From Acetobacterium bakii (GTDB taxonomy: Bacteria > Bacillota > Clostridia > Eubacteriales > Eubacteriaceae), in NCBI RefSeq assembly GCF_001263355.1, contig NZ_LGYO01000027.1:21132-85131 (forward strand): DNA of 64,000 nt. The letters are read 5' to 3'. Of this stretch, positions 43,269 through 52,453 are shown piece by piece. The position numbers were made by a program, and so were the translations under genes. A model generated the notes under the pieces. It was not told the DNA's origin. It ran no database searches and was given only the letters and a program-made list of their open reading frames with translations. The stretch's first letter is position 1. Each line of letters opens with the position of its first letter.

Positions 43269-44348
43269 ATGACTCATTTAATGAATACAACCGTAAAACA
43301 CAATTATTTTGGCGAAGGTAAGGTTATCAGGCATTCTCAGGATCATATCACCGTTTTGTTTGGCACAGATGAAAAGGAATTCGTCTATCCGGATGCCTTT
43401 AAAAATTATTTGAGTATTCAAGATGCTGCTATTTCGGAAATAATCAATAAGGAAATAAAGGAAAAGGAAAAATTAACTCATGCTAAAGAAGAAAAGGCGG
43501 AGCAGGTGGATCCATTTATTATAACTTTGGAATCCTCATCGTCAAAATCCCTTAATCACCACCGGGAAACAAAGAAAAAAGCTGATATTAACCATCATAT
43601 TGCATTTAAATGTAATTATTGTGATGGTGGTAAATCCTCCACTCAGATTGGTTATGATGGAGTTTGTAGCGATGAAATAATCAAATATAATATTGATAAA
43701 AAACACTATGTATGGTGCAGTGATGAAGATAGTCCCTGTAGAAGATATTACGAAGAACTGATCACAAGAACTGAATTGGATGCATCAATGGGAAGCTTCG
43801 ATGAGAATGCATTTGTCTGTTATGAAAGTCAAATGCTGAATAATTGGAAAGCCGCGGCGGGGGTCATACAAACAGGGAAAAACCGAGGGAAACCGTTAAA
43901 ATTAAAAGGTGTGGAACGTAATAGTCTGGCAATTCTCACAACAAGGTTGCCAAGTTCAAAAGAAAAGGATCGAATTATTTTCGGCGCTTTTTTAGTGGAT
44001 GAAACTTTTGAAGGGGACGATTCAAAGGAAGGTTTTGTATCAGCTAAGTCAGAGTATAAAATCAAGCTATCATTGACTGAAGCTCAGGAGTTCAAATATT
44101 GGAATTATTACTTCAATCCAAATAAACCGGAAACCATTCGCATGGGTTCCGGTCTCTTCCGATATTTGAGTGATGTTCAGGCAACTCAGGTTTTACGTGA
44201 TTTGGTTAAATTAAAAGAAAACACACCTGAAGAAGCTTCATCTAAATTATTTTTAGAGCATTTCTGTCGAATAAACGGCATCCATTTAGATGATATTCCA
44301 AAAGAACTGTCAGGTGGACTGCTTCAGCAAGAAAAAAATTCTAAGTAA
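43269..44348 (+). CDS. Unrecognised protein with SH3-like N-terminus and Cys motifs
   Basis: 359 residues. Residues 1-50 (NTTVKHNYFGEGKVIRHSQDHITVLFG...KEFVYPDAF) resemble a Tudor/SH3-like beta-barrel seen in nucleic-acid-associated proteins. A charged Lys/Glu linker follows to about 110. Then come FKCNYCDGGKSS, VCSD, YVWCSDEDSPCRRYY, a likely zinc-binding module, and a beta-rich C-terminal domain (about 175-330) with NNWKAAAGVIQTGKNRGK and RIIFGAFLVDETF. I do not recognise the C-terminal fold; a modified-base or small-ligand reader is possible. The start after AAAAAGGAGTAAAGAAC is clear. Confidence 0.7.
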   Translation: MTHLMNTTVKHNYFGEGKVIRHSQDHITVLFGTDEKEFVYPDAFKNYLSIQDAAISEIINKEIKEKEKLTHAKEEKAEQVDPFIITLESSSSKSLNHHRETKKKADINHHIAFKCNYCDGGKSSTQIGYDGVCSDEIIKYNIDKKHYVWCSDEDSPCRRYYEELITRTELDASMGSFDENAFVCYESQMLNNWKAAAGVIQTGKNRGKPLKLKGVERNSLAILTTRLPSSKEKDRIIFGAFLVDETFEGDDSKEGFVSAKSEYKIKLSLTEAQEFKYWNYYFNPNKPETIRMGSGLFRYLSDVQATQVLRDLVKLKENTPEEASSKLFLEHFCRINGIHLDDIPKELSGGLLQQEKNSK

Positions 44349-44389
44349 TTGATTATAAACCGTGCAGAATGATAGATTAGAGGATAACA

Positions 44390-45136
44390 ATGGATTTTAA
44401 ATATTTTGGTAATCAGGATAAACCGGTGATTCTGTTTCTTCATGGGGGTGGTTTGTCATGGTGGTCCTGGAAACCTCAGATCGAAGCACTTCAACATGAT
44501 TTTTTTGTTGTTGCTGCCATTATCGAGGGACATGGGGAGGCTGCGGGGACACCCTTTATAAGCATCCAAGAATCCGCAAAAAACCTTATTGAAAACATCA
44601 ATAAGCAATATGGCGGCCGGATTTTCGCAATCTGTGGTCTTTCCATCGGTGCTCAAATCCTTGTGGAGGTTCTGGCCCAAAAACCAGATATTACAGAATA
44701 TGCCGTGATTGAAAGTGCGTTGGTTATTCCAATGAAAACAACGGTAGCTCTTACCGTACCGCTTTATGAACTGTTCTATGGGCTTATTAAAAAAAGATGG
44801 GTAGCCAAACTTCAAGGGAAAGCCCTGAATATCCCAGATGATTTATTTGAAAGTTATTTTGAGGATAGTTCCCGAATGACCAAAAATTCTCTCGTGAATA
44901 TCACCAGAAGTAATGGAAATTTTCCCATTCCGGTGGGGCTGAATAAAACAAAAGCTAAAGCATTGATTCTGGTAGGGGAGAAAGAACTGGGGATCATGAA
45001 AAATTCTGCCAAAATTCTCCATGAGACTATTCCCAAAAGTCGGTTAGTGATTAATGAGAAAAGCGGTCATGGTGAAATCAGTTTAAAAGCTTCGGGAAAG
45101 TATTTGTCCCTTTTGTTCGAATTGTTTCATTCTTGA
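44390..45136 (+). CDS. Alpha/beta hydrolase
   Basis: 248 residues. LFLHGGGLSWWSWKPQIEAL (oxyanion region), nucleophile elbow CGLSIGAQ (Ser about 87), LILVGEKELGIMK preceding the acid, and the catalytic His in NEKSGHGEIS. Shape resembles small serine hydrolases of the MhpC/BioH type. No signal peptide. The substrate is unknown. It follows the previous gene by 41 bases. Confidence 0.82.
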   Translation: MDFKYFGNQDKPVILFLHGGGLSWWSWKPQIEALQHDFFVVAAIIEGHGEAAGTPFISIQESAKNLIENINKQYGGRIFAICGLSIGAQILVEVLAQKPDITEYAVIESALVIPMKTTVALTVPLYELFYGLIKKRWVAKLQGKALNIPDDLFESYFEDSSRMTKNSLVNITRSNGNFPIPVGLNKTKAKALILVGEKELGIMKNSAKILHETIPKSRLVINEKSGHGEISLKASGKYLSLLFELFHS

Positions 45137-45253
45137 ATATCGCCAAAATTAGTATGATAATTTATCATTAGATATCAAATTAGGGCTATTTTAATGAATT
45201 CAAAAATGCTATAATTATTCAGTAATCGCTTCAAATTATTTAAAAAGGATCCT

Positions 45254-45278
45254 GGGCATTCAATTTATTTGATTGCCC
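45254..45278. promoter_or_regulatory. Inverted repeat in the leader of the GAF-GGDEF-EAL gene
   Basis: GGGCATTCAA and TTGATTGCCC form a 10-bp inverted repeat with one mismatch, ten bases before the SD. The arm GATTGCCC equals the arm of the repeat at 5702-5731, but the spacing differs. Confidence 0.35.
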
Positions 45279-45299
45279 TATTATATAGAGGTGCAATTT

Positions 45300-47777
45300 T
45301 TGGCAAGCATAATAATTATTTTTTTATTCATTATTAGTGTAATGTTTTTAGGTTTCCGTTACTATAGTTTTAATAATATGAAACCCTCAGAAAATCGAAA
45401 AAACTTGATTACTAAAATATCAAGACAAAAGATCTACCGCTATTTATCCTTTGCAACGATTGGCGGCGGATTATTAAACATTATTGTCCTTTATTTTTTT
45501 GCTGAAAATCCTGATCTCGCAAATGTAATGATGCTGAGCTTTGCGCTTTTTTTCTTTAGCCTTGTGATTTATTTAGTACAACATTTGAAATTGAAAGAAC
45601 ATACAATTGATATTATTTGTGTGGGTATGATTGCCTTACTAATTCCTACAATAACCCTTCACTTCATTGAATCTGGCAGCGTTACGGTTTGGGCTTTTCC
45701 CTTCATATTAATTACTGCATTTATAATTTTCAATCGAAAAATTTTGCTTATAATAGTAGCCACATCTACTATTATAACTCAATGTGTGGTATGGATTTTT
45801 GCCCCGGTTGTTTATGTTAGATTGGATGGTATTGACTATTGTGTGAGAATCGGACTTTTCTGTATCGCCATTTGTCTGATCTATTATTTAAACAAACTTT
45901 TTGTCATGCGATTAAACGACACCGCTTACAAAGTAAAACTGCAAGAGCTGATTACTCAGATTTCAACGATTTGTGTTAAGACGAATCAAAATAATTTCGA
46001 AGAAGATATTGTTTATTTATTGAAAATGAGCTGTGAGTTTTTCTCATTGGATCGCAGCTATATTTGCATGTTTGATCATGGGAAAAATACCTTTTCCACG
46101 ATTCAGGAATATTGCCGGGAAGGAATTGAATCGGGAAAGGACCACTTCCAAAAGATAGCCATTGATAAATCCCATTTGCGCATGGAGAAAATGCTAAACA
46201 ACGAACTGTTTATTGTTTCTGATATGCAGGAGCTTCCTGTATTTGCAAACGAGGGAATGCATGAGTTGAGAATCGACCGTATAAAATCTCAAATCATGAC
46301 GCCAATTCTCAGTCAGGAAAAGGTCATTGGATTTTGGGGCTTCGATTCAGAAACCGGTATCATTAACTGGCAGAATGACCATATCAACTTTATTAAAATC
46401 GTTGCCAATATTCTGGGTGATACCATAACACGTCTTGATTCGGAAAAAGAAATCAATTTCATGGCACATTTTGATCATATCACCAAGCTTCCCAACCGCA
46501 ACCTATTTACAAATTATGTGTATTTTAATATTATTAAACTTGAATTCACAGATAATATACTCGGAATTATTTTTCTTGATCTGGATTCTTTTAAAACGGT
46601 TAACGATACGGTTGGCCATGGTATGGGCGATGAGCTTTTATTTATGGTAGGTCAAAAATTAAAAAGTGTTCTGAAGAAAGCTGATATTGTATCACGTTTT
46701 AGTAGTGATGAGTTTTTAATTATGATTAATGATCTTACTGATGAAGATGAAATAGTTAAAATTACAAAAGATATAATGGGTTTGTTTTATGAGCCCTTTA
46801 TGCTTAAAGGGCAGGAGTTTTTTATGACTGCCAGTGCTGGTATGGCTCTTTATCCAAAGGATGGGGAAGATGCAGAAACACTGATTATGAATGCGGATAT
46901 TGCCAAGTTTAAAGCAAAAGACAATGGTCGAAACCAATATCTTCTTTGTACGGATGAAATTAAAAGTGAGATCAACAAAGAAAAAGAATTGATCAATTCT
47001 TTATATCGTGCCATGGAAAATGACGAGATTTTTCTCGTTTACCAACCCCAGGTATCATTGCATACCGAAAAAATTACAGGGGTTGAGAGTCTATTGCGAT
47101 GGAATCATCCCAAACTTGGATTGATTTCACCAAGTGTAATTATACCTCTGGCTGAGCAAACCGGACTAATCAATCCTATTGGGGAGTGGGTTCTTGAATC
47201 TGCCTGCGCTCAGAACAAAGCCTGGCAGGATATGGGCATCCCTCCAATTCAAATGGCGGTGAATATTTCCGCCAGTCAATTTAAAAATCCTCAGTTTATC
47301 GATCAGGTAGAAGTGATCTTAAAAAAAACCGGTCTAAATCCCGAATTTCTGGAAATCGAAATCACTGAAAATATTGCAATTCTGGAACTCAATGAAATTA
47401 TCGGAAAACTTAATGGCCTTAAAGCTCTTGGTATCTCCATTGCCATTGATGATTTTGGAACTGAGTATTCTTCACTTGGCCGTTTAAAAATGCTGCCCAT
47501 TCATCGTTTGAAAATGGACAAACAATTTGTGGATGGTATCGGTCACAATCATAAGGATCAGGCCATCGCTAACGCCATCATTCAGCTTGGTAAAAGCCTG
47601 GGTTTATCGGTGGTTGCAGAAGGTGTGGAATATGAAGACCAAATTGCCTTTTTGAAGACCTCTGAATGCGATTTAATCCAAGGATATTTCTATTACAAAC
47701 CACTGGGCGTCACTGAGCTTGAAAAGATTTTGATAAGTGGCTGTGATTTATCAAATTTTAATTCCACCCTTAACTGA
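45300..47777 (+). CDS. Membrane GAF-GGDEF-EAL cyclic-di-GMP phosphodiesterase-type protein
   Basis: About 825 residues. Six or seven N-terminal membrane helices to about 205 (7TM-type sensor), a GAF domain at about 220-370, GGDEF about 390-545, EAL about 560-815. The GGDEF site is RFSSDEF and the I-site position is KKAD, so cyclase activity is unlikely. The EAL domain reads GVESLLRWNH (Glu kept), NISASQF, EITEN, DDFGTEYSS and KMDKQF, compatible with phosphodiesterase activity. TTG 45300 follows AGAGGTG by six bases; the frame extends nine codons upstream without an SD. Confidence 0.87.
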   Translation: MASIIIIFLFIISVMFLGFRYYSFNNMKPSENRKNLITKISRQKIYRYLSFATIGGGLLNIIVLYFFAENPDLANVMMLSFALFFFSLVIYLVQHLKLKEHTIDIICVGMIALLIPTITLHFIESGSVTVWAFPFILITAFIIFNRKILLIIVATSTIITQCVVWIFAPVVYVRLDGIDYCVRIGLFCIAICLIYYLNKLFVMRLNDTAYKVKLQELITQISTICVKTNQNNFEEDIVYLLKMSCEFFSLDRSYICMFDHGKNTFSTIQEYCREGIESGKDHFQKIAIDKSHLRMEKMLNNELFIVSDMQELPVFANEGMHELRIDRIKSQIMTPILSQEKVIGFWGFDSETGIINWQNDHINFIKIVANILGDTITRLDSEKEINFMAHFDHITKLPNRNLFTNYVYFNIIKLEFTDNILGIIFLDLDSFKTVNDTVGHGMGDELLFMVGQKLKSVLKKADIVSRFSSDEFLIMINDLTDEDEIVKITKDIMGLFYEPFMLKGQEFFMTASAGMALYPKDGEDAETLIMNADIAKFKAKDNGRNQYLLCTDEIKSEINKEKELINSLYRAMENDEIFLVYQPQVSLHTEKITGVESLLRWNHPKLGLISPSVIIPLAEQTGLINPIGEWVLESACAQNKAWQDMGIPPIQMAVNISASQFKNPQFIDQVEVILKKTGLNPEFLEIEITENIAILELNEIIGKLNGLKALGISIAIDDFGTEYSSLGRLKMLPIHRLKMDKQFVDGIGHNHKDQAIANAIIQLGKSLGLSVVAEGVEYEDQIAFLKTSECDLIQGYFYYKPLGVTELEKILISGCDLSNFNSTLN

Positions 47778-47825
47778 ACCAAGGATCAGATGAATTTAAA
47801 AGCCGGGAATCGATTTCAAAAGCTA

Positions 47826-47854
47826 TTGTTAACACTTCAGAATTATTGTATAAT
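47826..47854 (+). promoter_or_regulatory. Promoter for the Phd-type antitoxin gene
   Basis: TTGTTA at 47826-47831, a 17-base spacer, TATAAT at 47849-47854, about 30 bases before the start codon. Confidence 0.6.
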
Positions 47855-47885
47855 AATAACAGAATAATTTATATGAGGTGATGAT

Positions 47886-48155
47886 TTGATCATTAAATCT
47901 TCCACAACCCTAAGAAATGATTATGAAAAAATTTCTGCTATGGCGCATCAATCCGAAGAACCAATTTATATTATTAAAAATGGTGAAGGTGATCTTGTTG
48001 TTATGAGCATTGAGGCTTTTGAAAAGCGAGATGACGATTTAAGAATGCGTTCGAAATTAGTAATCGATGAAACATCAAGACAAATCGATTCAAAAACATT
48101 ATCACTGGATGAAGCCATGCAACATCTTGAAGATAAACTAAATGCCAACGGTTAG
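47886..48155 (+). CDS. Phd/YefM-family antitoxin-like protein (no toxin gene adjacent)
   Basis: 89 residues: IIKSSTTLRNDYEKISAMAHQSEEPIYIIKNGEGDLVVMSIEAFEK is the Phd/YefM DNA-binding fold, followed by an acidic, helical C-terminus that would wrap a toxin. It starts at TTG 47886 after GAGGTGATGAT. A terminator follows directly, and no RelE/Doc/YoeB-type frame is present in 48156-48443. It may be an orphan antitoxin or a solitary regulator. Confidence 0.8.
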   Translation: MIIKSSTTLRNDYEKISAMAHQSEEPIYIIKNGEGDLVVMSIEAFEKRDDDLRMRSKLVIDETSRQIDSKTLSLDEAMQHLEDKLNANG

Positions 48156-48202
48156 GGGTTCACTCCTTGACCATTGATTAGAGAACTATTAAATGCAAAA
48201 TG

Positions 48203-48237
48203 AACCAGCACAATTTTTGTTGTGACTGGTTTTTTTG
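48203..48237 (+). terminator. Terminator after the antitoxin gene
   Basis: ACCAG-CAC-AA pairs with TT-GTG-A-CTGGT (one bulge), then seven T. Confidence 0.7.
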
Positions 48238-48443
48238 TTAAAATTAAATATTAAAATCTTTGCATTTGTTATATAATCACTCTAGTATGCTGATAAAGTT
48301 AATTGAAAAAAATAAAAAGGGATTTAAAAAAGTCCATTGCATTATAAAGTTTTAATTTAATGGGGGTAAATATAAACGGATCAAAAAAGAATGCTTGCAC
48401 GCAATAATCAAAAAAGGAAATCCAGAAATTGAGGTGTCAGAAT

Positions 48444-49370
48444 ATGGATTATAAGAAAGTTAATCTTGTTTATTTCTCGGGTACCGGCGGAACAGCAAAG
48501 GTTGTTGACGCTTTTGAGAAAGCCTTTTTGAATCATTCCATTGATATCGAACGCACTGAATTAAACAGAAAATACGAACCCGCATCACTGGGAGATTTAT
48601 TGGTGGTGCTTTTCCCGGTTTATGCATTTAATGCCCCTACGCCCATTGATGAATGGATTAAAGAAGTGCCAATGGGACAAGGGAGACCTGCAGCGGTTAT
48701 TTCGGTTTCCGGAGGCGGGGAGATTTCGCCCAACACCGCATGCCGGGTGGGAACCATTCGTCGTCTTAAGCGAAAAGGGTATCATGTGGTGTACGAAAAA
48801 ATGTTTGTGATGCCGTCTAATTTTTTAGTTAAATATGACGATAGTCTGTGCGCAATGATGCTGCGGGCGGCACCCGAAGTTGCTGAAAAAGCCGTGACTG
48901 AGCTCCTGGAAGGGGTTCAACGTCGAACCATACCATACGGGATTGATCGTTTAGCTTCGATGTTGGGCTTTTGGGAAAAGAAAGGCAGCAAGATTTTCGG
49001 CAAACACCTCTCGGTCAAAGACAACTGTATCGGATGTTCCTGGTGTGAGACGCATTGTCCTCGGGAAAATATCAGACTGTATAATTCAAGACCTGTCTTT
49101 GGCAATGATTGTGTTTTATGCCTGAGATGCGTTTATGGTTGTCCTCAGCAAGCTATTATCCCTGGTATTGGAAAATTCATGGTCGTAAACGGTGGTTTTA
49201 ATATCAGTAAAATAGAAATCCGAATGAAGCATGTCACAGTTTTTCCACGCATAGAGGATGTTGCGAAAGGTCCGATGTTAAAAGGTGTGAGAGACTATTT
49301 AATGGAAAGTTCAAACAACGCAGAAAGTACACAGGAAAAATCTTTGCTGGAGACGCACACAAAGATTTAA
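48444..49370 (+). CDS. EFR1-family flavodoxin/ferredoxin fusion protein
   Basis: 308 residues. An N-terminal flavodoxin-like domain (VNLVYFSGTGGTAKVVDAF, FMN loop) is fused to a bacterial two-[4Fe-4S] ferredoxin domain at about 197-240: CIGCSWCETHCP and CVLCLRCVYGCP. It is a soluble electron-transfer protein typical of anaerobes; partners are not evident here. I use ATG 48444 after GAGGTGTCAGAAT. The upstream 48238-48443 is AT-rich with a TATAAT at about 48272. Confidence 0.87.
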   Translation: MDYKKVNLVYFSGTGGTAKVVDAFEKAFLNHSIDIERTELNRKYEPASLGDLLVVLFPVYAFNAPTPIDEWIKEVPMGQGRPAAVISVSGGGEISPNTACRVGTIRRLKRKGYHVVYEKMFVMPSNFLVKYDDSLCAMMLRAAPEVAEKAVTELLEGVQRRTIPYGIDRLASMLGFWEKKGSKIFGKHLSVKDNCIGCSWCETHCPRENIRLYNSRPVFGNDCVLCLRCVYGCPQQAIIPGIGKFMVVNGGFNISKIEIRMKHVTVFPRIEDVAKGPMLKGVRDYLMESSNNAESTQEKSLLETHTKI

Positions 49371-49519
49371 CTGAGATTTTATTGGTATTTTGGCCGCCAT
49401 TGTAATAGTTAATTTAAAAAGATGATTGATAATTAATAATAAATACTGTAAAATAAAAGTAACAAGATAATCGAAAATGTAACAGTCTTATTTACCATGG
49501 GAAGAGGGAGGAAATTCAT

Positions 49520-50080
49520 ATGTTTAAAAAAAGCAAACATTCGACATCTGTCCAAAATTTGCAAGAACCCATTGACAGCACATCATTGCCTGAAGCTGTC
49601 AATATCTGGAAAGTGCCTCGAAATTGGGGGGAATGCGCGATTAAACCACAAATGTCCGGACTTGCAATATTGGCACTTCCTGGGTTTGGACAGTATGTAA
49701 AACATCTGATCAAAGCCGCAGATCGCCATGATGTTGATATGTTAGGGAATAACGTGCTCATTGGTGTTCTCAGAGTAGTTAAATTTCAGATGGATCAATG
49801 GTCGAGTGCGCTTAATCTGGAAACCGAGGTGAGTGAGATGTTTGATCTTGTCATTACCCGAAAAGATGCAGATTTTCAAACCCTAATTAATGCTCTCAGT
49901 TATTTTGGTGCCAGTGGCTTTGCCATGGGCGATGCTCTTGTAGAACTTCTCCAGGAAGATTTGCCTGATATGATTATACCGGATATTCGGGAAGGAAAAT
50001 TTGACAGGCTTTATTTAGATAAAAATCATGATACAACCCCAAGCATAAGAATCAATTCAGGCGGTGTGATCCTGGAATGA
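49520..50080 (+). CDS. Hypothetical protein
   Basis: 186 residues, not recognised. The N-terminal 25 residues are polar and probably disordered; the remainder looks globular and mixed alpha/beta (VDMLGNNVLIGVLRVVKFQ, FDLVITRKDADFQTLINALS, IRINSGGVILE). No cysteine clusters, membrane segments or catalytic motifs are visible. GGGAGGAAATTCAT gives a strong SD, which supports expression. It is followed by NHE-6. Confidence 0.65.
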   Translation: MFKKSKHSTSVQNLQEPIDSTSLPEAVNIWKVPRNWGECAIKPQMSGLAILALPGFGQYVKHLIKAADRHDVDMLGNNVLIGVLRVVKFQMDQWSSALNLETEVSEMFDLVITRKDADFQTLINALSYFGASGFAMGDALVELLQEDLPDMIIPDIREGKFDRLYLDKNHDTTPSIRINSGGVILE

Positions 50081-50098
50081 TCTATTAGCAAATTTTAA

Positions 50099-50304
50099 AG
50101 AGGAGAAGTCATACTATGGCATCTCCTCTGAGACTGGGTACAAATGATAAAGCAGTACCGACAATTATTACATCGTGTTGTGTGCATCAAGGCGAACAGT
50201 CGACAGACTGTACGAATTGCGAGCACACAACTGATTAATAATTGGTCGGTACGGTAGGTTAGTCGAAAACAAAAAAAGGAGAAGCCATAATACGGCTTCT
50301 CCTC
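50099..50304 (+). repeat. NHE-6: nested-hairpin element between duplicated locus-specific hairpins
   Basis: Hairpin AGAGGAGA...TCTCCTCT (50099-50129) recurs as AAGGAGAAGCC/GGCTTCTCCTC (50276-50304) followed by TTTTG. Between them the outer arms GTACCGACAATTATTA (50155-50170) and 50236-50252 pair with one bulge, and GTTGTGTGC pairs with GCACACAAC. The core (50191-50215) has ACAGTC/GACTGT in place of ACAGGC/GCCTGT, a compensatory pair. The outer arms share no sequence with NHE-1. It lies between convergent genes. Confidence 0.85.
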
Positions 50305-50341
50305 TTTTGTTTAAGCAGTATATATTCCTAATTCGATGAAT

Positions 50342-52201
50342 TTAGTCAAGATCCAGAGGCGGCATTGTCGGTTCGATTTCTACGATTAATGGGGATATAA
50401 TTGGTTCGCTTTCCAATAATTCGATGGGGGTCTGGGCAATGCTTCGCTGAAGAAGAAAGTCCTGGAAAAGGCCGCTTGCCTCAGCCAGTGTTTTAAAATC
50501 CCCTTCCTGAACAATTTCACCTTCGTCAAAGACCAATATACGATCCGTATTGTTTAAGGTTGTCAGTCGATGGGCGATGGTGATGACGGTTTTATTTTTG
50601 AAAATGCGTTCAATATTATGCTGAATAATAGCTTCATTGGTATTATCCAATGCGGATGTGGCTTCATCAAAAATAATAAGCTCTGGGTCTTGAAGCATGA
50701 CCCGGGCAAGAGCCAGCCGTTGACGCTGACCGCCACTTAAATTGTTGCCGTTTTCTGATACAATGCCATCAAATCCGCCAAGACTTTCAATTATTTCCTC
50801 ATAGATATGAGCATTTCTAGCCGCCTCGATCATTTCATCTTCGGATATACTGCGACGGGAACCATATACGATATTGTCTTTAATGGTCCCTGAAAAAATA
50901 AATGGTTTTTGAGCCACATAGGCAACCTTAGCCGCCAGTTCCTGGCGAGACACATCTCTGAGATTTTTGTTGAATAAACCGACTTCCCCAGAATAATTAT
51001 GGACTAATTTCAATAAAATATGTATTAAAGTAGTTTTGCCGCCTCCGGATGCACCCACGATTCCGATACTTTCACCGTTTGTAATAATTAAATCCTCAAT
51101 ATTTAAAACAGGTATCTCCGGGTTATCATAATTAAATGACAGATTTTTAATGGAAACAGCACAGTCACGTCCTTCAAGAATCCAGGAATCGGTTTTATGC
51201 TTCATAAAAGACCGATCAATAGGCTGATTCAATATTTCAAAAAGATCATTGACCTGAATAGCACTTTCAGAGGCCTCATCAAGAATTCGGTGAATTTCCC
51301 GTAAAGGTGCGATGATACTGTTAAACAGAATGGCATAAACCAGAATGTCTCCTCGGGAAATCATGTTTAAGGATGCCATATAGATAGCCACAACAATGAC
51401 CACAATGGTAAAAATACCTTCGTTAAGGGATTTGGCAGAGTCATAAAGAGCCATATTGATATGGTGCTTTATTTCCGTCAAACGCCGTCTCTCGGTGCTT
51501 TTTTCAATTTTGGATACTTCATAGCCATTGGTATTCATGACGTGAATGGTTTCAATGCCGCCAAGCATTTCAACGACTTTACCGTCAACTTCTTCTTTAT
51601 TTCTCAGCAGCGCCACCCGAATTCCCTTTTGGGAAGAGACTTGTTTAACAATGATGTACAACCCGGTTGGAATAACAAGAATCATCACCGAAGCAATGAG
51701 AGGCTTTTGCAAAAAGGCAATGCCAATGGCAGCCACCGCTGTAAAGAAAACCGGCATAAAGTCCTGAAATGTAAGTTTAATGAGATGCACTAATCCCTCA
51801 ATGGATCGAAAAATCCGCCCATATAATGAACCGATCTTTTGCTGGTAGAGATAACCGCCAATGTCAGCTTTCAGAAGTTTGTCAATGACATGTACGGTTT
51901 GTTCTTTGTCGGTTTGGGTGGCAATATTTTCAATAAAAAACTTTCGGATCACCGTCAATATTTCCCGAAGAATGATGACCACCAAAAGAAGAAGGACAAA
52001 GGGAACAACAACAGAAAACAAAATTTCGTCGGTACCAAGTGTATCGACCAGTCTCCCTAATATAATGGCGGGACCATTGGCTAAAATACCTGTTAGCAAC
52101 ATTAGGAAGGTTGCTAAATAGAGTGTTCTTCGATTTTTCTTCCGAATTAAACTAATAGCTCTTTTGACTCCTAAAAGTATTTCTTTAAATACAGTATTCA
52201 T
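50342..52201 (-). CDS. ABC transporter, fused permease and ATPase (type I exporter half)
   Basis: 619 residues. A six-helix transmembrane domain to about 320 is followed by an NBD with Walker A GIVGASGGGKTTLIHIL, Q-loop VAYVAQKPFIF, signature LSGGQRQRLALARV, Walker B LIIFDEATSALD and H-loop IAHRLTTL. It is a single gene, so it probably acts as a homodimer exporting a peptide, lipid or drug. ATG 52201 follows AAAGGAGAAATAT. The frame continues 44 codons upstream without an SD. Confidence 0.9.
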   Translation of the reverse strand: MNTVFKEILLGVKRAISLIRKKNRRTLYLATFLMLLTGILANGPAIILGRLVDTLGTDEILFSVVVPFVLLLLVVIILREILTVIRKFFIENIATQTDKEQTVHVIDKLLKADIGGYLYQQKIGSLYGRIFRSIEGLVHLIKLTFQDFMPVFFTAVAAIGIAFLQKPLIASVMILVIPTGLYIIVKQVSSQKGIRVALLRNKEEVDGKVVEMLGGIETIHVMNTNGYEVSKIEKSTERRRLTEIKHHINMALYDSAKSLNEGIFTIVVIVVAIYMASLNMISRGDILVYAILFNSIIAPLREIHRILDEASESAIQVNDLFEILNQPIDRSFMKHKTDSWILEGRDCAVSIKNLSFNYDNPEIPVLNIEDLIITNGESIGIVGASGGGKTTLIHILLKLVHNYSGEVGLFNKNLRDVSRQELAAKVAYVAQKPFIFSGTIKDNIVYGSRRSISEDEMIEAARNAHIYEEIIESLGGFDGIVSENGNNLSGGQRQRLALARVMLQDPELIIFDEATSALDNTNEAIIQHNIERIFKNKTVITIAHRLTTLNNTDRILVFDEGEIVQEGDFKTLAEASGLFQDFLLQRSIAQTPIELLESEPIISPLIVEIEPTMPPLDLD

Positions 52202-52453
52202 ATATTTCTCCTTTGGAATAAAGTGGTAAATGGAATTGAGACGATTCAATATAAACAATCCCAAAAAATTAAAAAAGAGTGCCGCTTTTTCTAAAGTGGC
52301 AGGGTTCAACCCCGATAGAAAGATAAACTCCATAGCTATAGTATAATCGATCTAAACAAAGGTTACAAGGGCAAAATTAAACCAGCATTATTTGAAATTG
52401 ACACCCGATAAATTGTAACGTACAATACTACTTATAAAACAATGGAGGATTAA

